NCBI GenBank assembly: GCA_900642245.1
Contig: CAAAJI010000056.1
Span: forward strand, 37,830-101,829
Direction of reading: 5' to 3'
Source of the DNA: Fragilaria radians
Taxonomy: Eukaryota > Bacillariophyta > Fragilariophyceae > Fragilariales > Fragilariaceae
DNA length: 64,000 bases
Part shown: piece by piece, positions 37,635 to 48,800 of the stretch
Layout: every line of letters starts with the position of its first letter
Numbering within the stretch: position 1 is the first letter of the stretch
The notes under the pieces: model-generated
Databases searched by the model: none
Told to the model about the DNA's origin: nothing
What the model saw: only the letters and a program-made list of their open reading frames with translations
Translations under genes and position numbers: made by a program

Positions 37635-37730
37635 CCACCCTCAGCTCCACCCTTTGCTCCACCCTCTGCCCCACCCTCTGCTCCACCCTCTGCCCCACCC
37701 TCTGCTCCACCCTCTGCTCCACCCTCCACT
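37635..37730. repeat. 12-bp minisatellite (CCACCCTCTGCT)
   Basis: About eight units of CCACCCTCTGCT and variants. Because the unit is a multiple of three, it is open on both strands, reading Ala-Pro-Pro-Ser repeats on + (inside a 37335-37862 frame) and Gly-Gly-Ala-Glu repeats on -. Neither frame has another recognisable feature, so neither is called as a gene. Confidence 0.8.
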
Positions 37731-37855
37731 CCACTCTACCCACTATTTGGACCGTCCCCATTAAGCCTTACTTGCATCTGTGCTGTCAATCCCCTTTTCC
37801 TGCCACTCTTTTTGTTTAAACATTTAGATGATTTGTCGTTCACACCAGGCCCTCC

Positions 37856-39805
37856 TGAATAACAATTCCTTATTTGTTCCCCAAGTCACATGACAAAGAA
37901 TAACTTATTCATGCAGAGACAAAACTCAAAAGGAATTTTTCCTTACTGGAAACTGACAGGAATAAATAATTCAAGAATAAGTCATGATTACTAACTCAAA
38001 AGCCATATTTTTTAATTGTTTATGCAATAAGATCAGTGGAATGGAACAATTCAGCATCCCATAGATGCTGGTTGGCATGTAAAAATAATTGCATTTCCAA
38101 ATGAATGGGCAATAAACCCTGTCGAGTTTTGTAAATGCAAATCCAGCAACAGAAAATTGTCGCTCGCACTTGTTACTGGTTGGTCTAATGAACCTCAGAT
38201 CAACATACCTTGAGGATGAACTGACTGGCACTATTGTCTTGCGCTTCTTGAGGTCTCTCATCAGTGCTTGCAAATCAGATTCTGGAACTATCTCTTCAAC
38301 ACCTGGATTTTCGTCATGGGGTTCACCCGGCTTCTTCAGGTGTTAGACGCAATTAGCTTCATAGTTGGTTAGTGTTAAATTTTCATCGGATTGTTGCGCC
38401 TTCTGGATCTTTACCACTGCAGTTTCAAAGGCTTGGTCATTGACAATCCTGCTTTGAGGCCCACAATGCTCAGACAATTTGGGAAACGCCTGAATGGCAA
38501 CATCAAGGTAATCCCTGACATTGCACAGTGACAGATCTTCATTTTGAAATGTCACTGTTTGAAGATCAAGATCACTGAGTATCTTTTGTAAATTACAGGC
38601 CAGTTGATTCTTGCCAGATGATAGTTGAAGATCTGAATGTGCTGCAATACTTATTGGTTGTAGTATTTTGAAATACCAATAAATCATCTTCTTCATGGAT
38701 GACCAGCATGTCACATTGCAGAGAACTGGACCCAAATGTGTGTGTCTACGAAGTGCTGCATGCACTTTCAGATTTTGTAAATGAGTCATCAACTCATGAA
38801 TGCGTTTTGTTACACCAGAATACAATTCTAGAATAATCTTGATGCTCAAGTTTAAACGATGGCTTGCACAACACACAAAATGTAATGACGCTTTTTCATC
38901 AAAGCTGTCTTTAGTAGAACAATTGTCACCAGTTATACTGGCAACATTGGAGTAATCCTTGCCATAAAAACGCAAAATCTCAAGAATACTTTCCTTGTAA
39001 GAATCTGCATCAAGGTGCTCTTTGTCCTGCAGAGGGGCAAATGATAACCTTGCTTGAGAATATCCTTTCTCTTGAGTTTGGTCTGGCCACATTGTAAAAA
39101 CAGCCATAAAGTGTGTCCCTCCTGAGCTCCTACCATCAAAAGCCAATCAAAGATATCTGGAAGGCAGTGCTCACTTTCTGCGCAACAATAAGTGCAAATT
39201 GTGTCATTGCCTTCATTAAACTCTCTACCAAAATGGCGTCAAGAAGTGAAAATTTCCGGGTAGTCGGGTTTTCACAGAAACTAAATGGTAGAAGGTCCTT
39301 CACAATCCACGCTATGCAGCTGAACAGGTTAGTGTCTTTCTTTGCAAAGAACTGCAAGATAGGACCACTTCCTTTCTTCTTTGCTGCTTCCAAAGTGTCC
39401 GCATACTCTTGTTGAATGTGATCCTTCAGATTTGCCCACCCCCGCCCCTTCTGACTGGTCTTCTCGCATTTACAAGTCCAATCGTCTACATTGCCTTCCA
39501 CAAAATACTTTTCAACCACCTCTTTTGAAGAACATGGCAAAGAAGACAAAATGTTGTGAATATAGCTTTATGGATCAGTGAGTTGAAGGAGCAATAATTG
39601 GCGCTCGTGTCGGCGCGGAAGGTGCAAAATTCTAAATTCTATGTAGTGTACTGTATGTATCGAGTACTATGGGTCAGTTTTACTGACTATTCCTTACCTG
39701 ATACGGAATAACTATTCCACTATCTACTTAAACAAAAGGAACAATTCCTCAATTTTTCAATTGAGGAATAAATTATTCCAAGCAGGAATAAGAATTATTC
39801 CTTTC
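37856..39805 (-). mobile_element. hAT-like DNA transposon (limits approximate)
   Basis: It encloses the hAT transposase pseudogene. Both ends carry clusters of GGAATAA/TTATTCC: on the left 37856-37975 and on the right 39705-39804. The outer ends (TGAATAACAATTCCTTATT on the left, GGAATAATTCTTATTCC on the right read inward) form an imperfect inverted repeat. No clear 8-bp target duplication was found. Confidence 0.5.
37971..39573 (-). pseudogene. hAT-family transposase, broken
   Basis: A BED-type zinc finger lies at the N-terminus (DDWTCKCEKTSQKGRGWANL, then KDHIQQ). The transposase core follows with FDGRSSGGTHFMAVFT and ITGDNCSTKDSF, then HRLNLSIKI. The C-terminal hAT dimerisation region has SNKCERQFSVAGFAFTKLDR. 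The frame shifts near 39140 and has an in-frame TAA at 38343. No in-frame ATG precedes the BED finger, because an in-frame stop lies just upstream at about 39571-39573. It is inactive. Confidence 0.85.
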
Positions 39806-40955
39806 ACATGAATGTTATCAATAGTTACCTAGGCTGTATCTTCAATCCCTTACAATTAATTGATATTGATAATTCAAAAAGGCTGGCTTCCCAACCTAAT
39901 TCCAAATTCTTCAATGGAAGGCTCTGGGTCTTGAAAACTTGAAGCAAAATGTTGAATTCTTTTTATGTCAACTCTCTTCTTGCCATTGAAACTGCACCTT
40001 GTTTTCTCACCTCTGTTCCCCCACCTTTATGAAAGAAATGATTTGTTACGATCGTGTTTGCTTTTGCTGCTCATCTTTGAAAATCGTGGAGCATTTGAAA
40101 GGAATTTTGAGTTGTCATAATTTTTTTTTTAGTACAGGTTCTTCTTTCAGTGAGTCCGTTGTAGATTCCGTCGAAGATAAACTACAGAAAGTTTCGTACT
40201 ATTCCAAATCCTCTCTAAATCTACATAACAATACTAAGTTGTACTATACTTTTAGGAATAGCACGAGTAGAATAAAAAATTACACCAATGGTTGTGTAGC
40301 CCAGGTGCTATGTATGTAACTGTCACAGAATCTTATGACAACATCATCGATTGGTAACTACCAGCCTTAGGTATGGGCGGTTTCATAGTAGTATTTTTGG
40401 TAATGCTGACGCCGTATTTTTCAACAGCGACGACGACAATCGATGATGACACCAACGGTGAAAGAAGATGATGTAAATCAATCTAATCAGCTCGTAACAG
40501 AATCGGAGTTGTTTCATTGACACACTAGATTCTCAAGGCTACGCATAGATTCAACAATACCGCCTTTACATAACAACTCTGTAGCATGATGAAGAAAAGG
40601 AAGGTATTTTTCCTCCATTGCTAGCTCGAATGTCACGAAATTTCTCAGGATTCTTGTTATTCTTCTCAAAGAATGAATGGTAATCCTTTGCTTTAATTAT
40701 TACAAAAGCTTTTGGAAAAAGCCTTTGACATTTAGGCCTACATTTTCTGCGGGAACCATTGTATGTGATATCGTCAATTGTTTGACACCAAGAATCTTGA
40801 ATTCATTTTTGTCGAATCGATTTTGTTCCTTCATCTCATAAATTTCAAGGGAAGAAGGAAATAAAAAAAGTTGATCGACTCTTCTGCTCAAGAATAGGTA
40901 CGAAAGTAGGGAAATCAAGTACACCTTCCACATCTGTAAGTTAAGAGACGACAAG
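39806..40955. other. Unassigned stretch right of the hAT element
   Basis: A plus frame at 39999-40319 (106 codons) has no recognised domain. A short plus frame at 40375 (MGGFIVVFLVMLTPYFSTA) resembles a signal peptide but ends after 32 codons. A minus frame at 40700-40954 contains ENVGLNVKG, faintly like elongation-factor GTPases, too short to call. Confidence 0.4.
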
Positions 40956-41381
40956 ATGCCACGTTTTTGTCTTCGATGGAGTTCATGGAGACAATCTTAT
41001 CTAATTCTGCATTCACTCTCGTGGGAAAAGAAATTAGAAAACATTGTTGAACATAGCCAGGAAATGGACATAATCACCGAGATCTTAAACAAGTTAAATG
41101 AAGTTTTGTCCCAAGAAGAATGCAAAACAACAAGGGAAGAGTTGATTAATATTAAGGAGAAGATTCTAAGACTGGATAAGGAGGGCCAAAAAGCTTCTCT
41201 TTCCCTCGTCAAAGCGAAGAAGACAAAAAAAGAATTAGAGGCAACAAAGAAAAAGTGTCGTAAGAATGCGGTAGATGCCAGGAGACGCAATGAACAACTC
41301 CACGAACAAGTTGCCCTTCTTGAGCGCTGTCGCAACAACTTTGCGTCATCAGAAAAAGATGACAATGTACAAGGACTGTGA
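40956..41381 (+). CDS. Small coiled-coil protein, distant member of the local family
   Basis: A 141-codon frame. A start at MDIITEILNKLNEVL (41064) would give about 105 residues and is also possible, since the first ~35 codons look unlike the rest. The protein is mostly charged coiled coil. LVKAKKTKKELEATKKKCRK, then NEQLHEQVALL, aligns without gaps to LAEAKKVIERLEKENAMLRR, then NERLQNQVANL of the genes at 25670 and 28637. It keeps the AKK, LE and NE-L--QVA-L positions but lacks the Ser-rich flanks and the SHSAKTV tail. The function is unknown. It stands alone on the opposite strand from its relatives. Confidence 0.6.
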   Translation: MPRFCLRWSSWRQSYLILHSLSWEKKLENIVEHSQEMDIITEILNKLNEVLSQEECKTTREELINIKEKILRLDKEGQKASLSLVKAKKTKKELEATKKKCRKNAVDARRRNEQLHEQVALLERCRNNFASSEKDDNVQGL

Positions 41382-42861
41382 ATGAACACAAACACCGAAA
41401 TAAGTTCAAAGAAGATGTATGCTTTAAAATGAGTGAGTAGGATAATTCAAGTTAATACCTCATTTTCCATGTTTCGGTTTCTGAAAATTAACGGGCCGTA
41501 AAGCTGCCATCATTGACATATCATCTTATTTCAACACACCTGTCAGTCCCAATACTTCCTTGATGAAAAAAGTAAAATCTCTTGCATGCTTCTCAGAAAG
41601 TTTCTTTGTCGACTATGTAGTACACGAGTTTTGACTGCCATTCGGAAGAGTCTCTTTTTCAAGGCATTCATAGAACTGACGACTGCATCAATGAGGACAA
41701 AACAGATATTGCCATGAACATCTTTTGCCGAATCATATTAATTATTTCCAGCAACCTAGAAAGAATAACGTTTAATAAGTGAAGGAAAGAACGCTCCCTT
41801 AAATATATGGCTTTCATAGCATACTTATGATTCCGAATTTAGGGATCAAATGACAAAGTAACGAAAGACAGTCAATTGCCTAGAGCTTGTTGTATTTCTT
41901 GAAATGTCAAATTTTGGTTACAATAATCATTACACTTGACGAGGCGTACGTTTAACCGAGAATTATGACGGTCTTCTGTTTGCCCAAGAAATGAAAAATA
42001 CTTTTTCTATGATTTTTCAATTTGGCGGAATATCTGAATAGTCCTCAAAATTTAAGGTAACCACGTATTTGTTGTTGTTTCTCCTGGCCTTATTGAAATA
42101 GTCAAAGAAGCCCGTAGAAATTTTCTCAAAATTCACCTAAATAGGCTTGCACCAATACTATAACTGTCATAGATATTCTGATGTTGAGAAAATTTCAAGG
42201 AAAGAATTGTTTCAATTATACTCGCAAGAACTCATTAGTTAAATTTGTTAAAATCTAACATCACAAATTTGTTCTTTCATATCTTTGAACCCACTTCACG
42301 TACACGATTTGTCCCATGAGTTGCACGTGCTCATCCCATCCTTTCCAGTGCTCCTGATATTTTAGGATGATCTTGAAAGGTTGGATCCATGTTTTCCAAT
42401 CCAACACTGTCATTCTGTGCTTGCTCATATTAACAGTAGTTGTCTACAATGCCATCACAACTTTCTTCACATTCTCTGCTCATTGATATCATCAATATTG
42501 ACAGAATGTATATCATTGTCACAATATATGCTTGGGATTGTGTCTGCAAAACATTTTTTCAATGTATGGTCAATGAATGTCTGAGAGCCTCCTCCCACTT
42601 AAACTGTGATCCCCAAAATAATTAATGAATTCTATTGGTAACTGTCTGCTCTTCACTGTTATCACAAACAATATGTTAACTGGCTAATCACTTCATGAAA
42701 CTAAACTAACCCTAATACTAAAGAATATTGTTGATGCAATTCAACAACCTACCTATCTCCAACATTCAATCGTGATGTGATATGGTAGAGACAAATTACA
42801 TATTGCGTTCGTCATTGGTTGGGGCGACAAGTCCCGACAAATACTAGTACTATTTGCTACC
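41382..42861. other. Intergenic stretch before the WW-Sec16 gene
   Basis: About 1.5 kb without a supportable gene. It probably contains the promoter of the downstream gene, but no element could be recognised with confidence. Confidence 0.45.
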
Positions 42862-45800
42862 GTGGAAAACTCTGTGGATAGGATTCTGTATTTTCATACG
42901 TTGCACGACAATTCAAACTCGGAGTCATTGTTGCAAACTTGCTTTCCAATGAACAGGATACCGACACCACCTCCTCATCCACCTCCGCCTTCTTATCCAA
43001 CTCCATACTCTCATCCACCATCGCATTCTCATCCAAATTCTCGTTCACTTCCGCCTCCTCATCCACCTCCACCTCCGGCTCGGCCAACTATTGCTGCGTC
43101 TGCTTCCAGGAATCCTCCTGCCAAGACTGTACCTGTACCCTTTGTAGCGAGTGCCAGTTCTGTAGAGCCAGTACTTATCATTCCTACTGCGATTCCTTTT
43201 ACTCGAACGAATGCTTTGAAAAATGCATCATCAATGGCAAATCCGTCTGCTACAACAGCAGGAGCAGCAGGAGCAGCAGCAACAGCACATTTTCATTCAG
43301 AAACAGCATCAATTGCTAGTAACTTGAGAACGCAATCATCTTTTGAGGCTCGTGACGAAGTACCTCTAAAGGAGCCATTAGCAAGAGTTGCGACACATGA
43401 TGCTGCTTCAATCCCTTCTATATCGGGTCCTATTCCTCCTCTAAAGCCTCAAGGTGCCATTTATCAAAGTATATCCATTCCCTCTCCAATTTCTACAACC
43501 GGCGGTACCCCTTTAATTCCAGATACTTTGAGTTTGGAATCACATTCTCCGAGGGAATCTGATTTACCGTTTAGATCTAGCAAAGTCGCAACAGCGAATT
43601 CGGTCACAAGAAAATTAAATCTTCCCTTGCCAAGAAAGTCAGCTGTTAGTCTTCCAAGACCTCAATCAAGTAAGAAGCCGTTCCATTTCAAGCTACCGAC
43701 ACCCTCCAAACTTCGTCCACTTGAAATGCCACAATCTCCTTCACAAAGTGACACCCAAAATGATTCTCCTTTATCCTTTTCAACGCCAATTTCTAACTTT
43801 AGAAAACCATCGTCCTTGGAGGAAACCCAACTACGAAATAATTCCAATTTCCAGAGTCACTCCCTTACCAATGATTTATCTCAGATTGATGCAAAAGCGT
43901 CTACTCTAGATACGATTTCAAAAAGTGTTTCATTCCCAAGAACTGAAACGTCTATTGCAGCGGAAAGCAATAATTACAGGAAGGAGGAAGAAAAAGCGGG
44001 CTTAACGTTTCCAAACTCTAGTACTGGTCATGGCATTCAACCTGAAATGTTACAAGATGCGTCTATCCGCTATGAGTCGTCAACAAAACAAATCAATACT
44101 TTAACCACCCTAACGAAAGACTCGATACACGATTCAGGGAAAACCAGTACAAACTCTGTGATGCATACTACGATTGAGGAATTTCAAACTCTTTCAAAAA
44201 CCTTCTCTCACGAGGAAATTTTTTCAGGGCAAGCCAAGATCTTATCATTTCCAACCAGTACAAATAGCAAATCAGCTTTCGATGCGTCGGTTCCATCAGT
44301 GGTGGAATATTCTTCTAACACATTGGATTCTGTCCTTCCTGAAGGATGGACTGAGGTGACTGACACGTCAACTGGATTAACTTATTATTTCAACATTTTT
44401 TCGAATGAATCAACCTGGGAAAGGCCTTCTACTAATAATTCGAATTCAGTAGTAAAATCCAAGCCAGACGTCAGTATGGAGAGTAAGGATTCACCAGAAT
44501 CGATTTCCATCAACGCGGGAAAGCAACCAGAACTCGTTGGTGGTGACACTGTAAATTCTTCATTCTCTGATGGTGAACCGCTTACCAAGACAGTACCCAG
44601 TTCGAAGAATTACATTGGAACTCTTTCCACTGAAAGAGAAGTTACGGATGTAAATCCTGTCGCCTTGGAGCCGATAAAGGACATAGTTCCCGAAGAATGG
44701 ACAGAAGTTATTGATCCATCATCTGGAAAAACTTATTTTTTCAATGTGTTAACAGAAGAAAGTACTTGGGAGCTACCAGCTGCAACTGTGACCAAAAGTG
44801 GAACTGGAACTGGCACTACTATCACTCAGAAAATATCGGAGGAAATGAGTACCTTACACGATGTAACTTCTAGTCCCGTCGAGAGTACCGATGTTGGTCA
44901 ACTGGAGCATGTTTCGAAGGATTCAGACAAAGTACATGTAGTGCAAGGATACGAAGCTAATGTAGAATACGACGGACTTGTTGAACAAGATGAGTCATCT
45001 CGTGCCTGTAGTGTTTTCCTTCCGGTATCTCAGTTACCAGAAGGGTGGTCTGAATTGATCGATCCATCATCAGGAATGTCTTACTTCTTCAATTCCGTGA
45101 CTAATGAGTCAAGATGGGAAAGACCCGTCTTTATAGTGCCTGATTCAAAGTCAGACATGGCGGAGAAAAGCAGTGAAGGAATTTTAGCCTTACCAGAGGA
45201 CAACCAGAATACTCTGGATAATGTTGACCCAGCTGAGAGCGAGATAAACAGTTTACAGAATCAACTTGAGACTGTTGGCAGTGTTGATAAGGAGTTCAAT
45301 AGTTCACACGTGCAAGCATTTGGAACGAATTCCAACAACGATTACCCTGAGACTTCTGCTACCGTCAATTTTCAGGCAGATTTAATTGCAGATGAAATCC
45401 AGGCACATGATGAATTTCCTAATGATGTCATTGATAGCACGACAGATCTTCTACCTGAGGGATGGTCTGAGTTGATTGATACGGCATCCGGTATGACCTA
45501 TTTCTTCAATGCTGTGACAGGCGAAGCGACATGGGAACGACCGGAATATCATCCTGCTGATCTGATCGCGAAGGAGCATCAAGATTTCACAGATAATGTA
45601 GAAGAAGTGGTGGTTGGAAGTGTAAGCGGAGGAATTTTAGAGATACCACAAGAAAGTCAGAATACTTTGGATAATGTTGACACAGCTGAGAGCGAGGTAA
45701 ACAGCTTACAGAATCAACTTGAGACTGTTGACAGTGTTGATAAGAAGTTCAATAGTTCATACGTGCAGGCGGTCGGAACGAGTTCGAACAATGATTTCAC

Positions 45801-48800
45801 TGAGACTCCTGTTATCTTCAATTCTCAGGCAGATTTAGTTACAGATAAAGTCCAGGCAAATGATGAATTTCCTAATGATGTCATTGATAATACGATAGAT
45901 CTTCTACCTGAGGGATGGTCTGAGTTGATTGATACGGCATCCGGTATGCCCTATTTCTTCAATGCTGTGACAGGCGAAGCGACATGGGAACGACCCGAGT
46001 ATCATCCTGCTGATCCGATCGCTAAGGAGCATCAAGATTTCGCAGAAAATGTAGAAGAAGAAGTATTAGAGCAAGAAACGATACCAAGCACTATCGGAGA
46101 CGAGTTCCGTAATGGTATGGATTCACTGTTAAAGTCAGAGGATAGTGTTATAAACGACAAAAAAGAGAGTAACATCGATTCAAGACTTAACTCTTTAGGG
46201 TTAGTACTACCCATTGAATGGTCAGAAATGATTGACGAGGCATCAGGAAAGAGATACTTTTTCAATTCGTTGACGAATGAATCATCATGGGAAATGCCCA
46301 CTTTTGATACAGAGCAATTACACGGGAATCAAGAAGTAACTGGAGGTACACTAAGTGGAACAAGTTTTTATATTCAGGAATCGGCAGTGGTTGTGACTGA
46401 TGATGCAATTTTACCTTCAAACTCAATTGCCACACATACCACTGACTTAGGTTCAAGCTCAGACCTTCCAGTTGGAACAGTGAAAGTTGATATTCAAAGC
46501 GAACCAGATAAACCCGCGTCCGATTCTACACAAACGGAATTACCTCAAGGCTGGACGGAGATGGTCGATACATCATCTGGCTTGACTTTTTATTACAATC
46601 GCTTCACGAACGAGGCTACGTGGGAATTTCCGACAGCTGAGATAGTAAACCATAACACAGAGGAAAATGACGAAGACAATGCACAGTATTCTGAGAGTTT
46701 AGCCCATTCTCACTTACAGAAAACTATTGAACCAACAGCTAGCCTCGAAGAGGATTCAAGAAAATCAATTTCAAAGTGTATTTCTGATGTGGATATGCCT
46801 TCCAAACCTATTTTGGATTTTGAAGGTGATGTGGATGATCCAAATTACGAGCCTATCGAAAGAGCCATTGATACTGTCGGTTTACCAGATGGATGGTCTG
46901 AGGAAATTGATCCGGCATCAGGTCTGCCGTATTTCTTCAATGCTTTAACGAATGAGTCAACTTGGGAAAGGCCCGACTTCAAAGTAAACGAAGTAGATTC
47001 AAATGAGAATACTTTTTTCACCGCTGCGAACGACGACAATCTCGTCGCTTCAACCCAAAATACACTAGAGGGAGCTCATGGCGAACGAAGAGAAACCAAA
47101 AGTTTGACTGATGAATTAACAATATCACATACACCAATCCCGGAACAGGGAGTACATCTAGCCGTAGATGCTGATACTTCAAAGAGCGACAATAACTTAT
47201 CGAATCAAACTTACGTTCAAAATGACTCGATGGATCCTGCGTTACCTGAAGGGTGGTCAGAAGTAACAGATCCTGTATCAGGATTGAAGTATTTCTTCAA
47301 CGTATTGACAAACGAGGCAACATGGGAAAACCCTGCACTGCTTTGTACTGTAGAAAATTCAGAAGTCAAGCAAGAATTACATGATAAAGTGTTGGATAAA
47401 CAAATTAAGTCAAATCCGATTGACAAATGTACTGAAGATGAGGTTTTGACTTCATCGAAAGATGCTGAAGTGAGTGCATCGCATGAATGTAACTTGGGCC
47501 AAAACCGAGAGGTTGAAGAAGAAGAGTTTCGAGTTCAATCTCCCGGGAATGGTATTGAAGTTTCAGATGAGCTGCTATTACCAATGGGATGGGAAGAAGT
47601 TCTAGATCCGTCTTCTGGTAAGATGTACTATTTCAATGCTTTCACGAACGAAGCCACATGGGATAAACCATCTGCCGTTCCGACGTTGCCGAGTGAAGAA
47701 TATAAGAATAATCTCAATGGAGACAATGGATTTGAAGTTCAAAATAATTCGAAGACAGTCAATGTTAGTAGCTACGAAAGCGAAAATCTTCGAAAGGAAG
47801 AAATCTATGATACTCCTAAATCAATTGAAACTGATTTGCCTGAAGAATGGACAGAGCAAATAGATCCAACTTCCGGCAAGCGAATCTTTTTCAACTTGCA
47901 GAATAATGAAGTAACCTGGGAGAGGCCTTCTTCACAACTTATGGATCCAGAGCCAATGCAGAAGCATACTATAACAGGAATTGACTCAGATTTAATCATG
48001 GACCTCAAACTCCAATCCCCTGAACACGATAAAATCCTGCCTTCAAAGAAGGGTATATCCCAAGATAGTATTGGTTATCAAAGTATGGAATCACCGGTTG
48101 AAACCTGCCTTGATCAAATTGATGTTTTTACTAATGAAATTTCGGAATATCCTGAGATCAAAGAGAGTGATATTGTATCAGGTATTGATCCTTCTGATTT
48201 TCAAAACAACTCTGCTTCATATGGGAACGAAGCAAATTTACTTTCTGAGCATACCATGGTTTCCACCACTACTGTGAATGTTGACGAGACGACTGCTATT
48301 GTCAATGATTTTGAACGCATAGCTGACAGCACAGATGAGATTGGCGGAGGATTATCTTCTGAGTTAATGAATGAAGATGAGCTCCCTGATCCTTGGGTAG
48401 AAATACTTGATGCTTCATCAGGTCAATCATATTTCTTTAATGCGGACACCATGGAGACTACTTGGGAAAGACCTATTGATAAAAAATCTCGTTCAAGTGA
48501 AGAAAGTAATGTTTTATCCAATGATAATGGTGCTGAACTTAGAGGCAGCTTAAGCTCTGGGCAATTGTCTGACCAATCAGTCATTGAGCCTTGCAAAATT
48601 GATGACAATTTAATGCTGGATGAAAAAACGGATACCAACGAAAGTAAAAATGATATAATTTTTTCAATTCAACATTCGAATATTGATACGGCAGAATGGT
48701 CAAAGGTAATTGATCCTGATAGTGGTAGTGCATTCTACTACAACAGTATGACCGATGAAGTTGCATTAGAAAATCCTGAAGAAATATTGATTCAAAGTAA

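Noticed and set aside
37335..37862. A 175-codon plus frame with Ala-Pro-Pro-Ser repeats, and its antisense with Gly-Gly-Ala-Glu repeats
   Set aside because: The openness comes from a 12-bp minisatellite. The flanks show no domain and no basis for choosing a strand.
40700..40954. ENVGLNVKG motif resembling domain 2 of elongation-factor GTPases
   Set aside because: Only about nine residues match, the next residues do not follow the family, and the frame ends at once.
43060..43320. Ser-rich plus frame overlapping the start of the WW-Sec16 gene
   Set aside because: It is an out-of-frame shadow of the proline-rich coding sequence.
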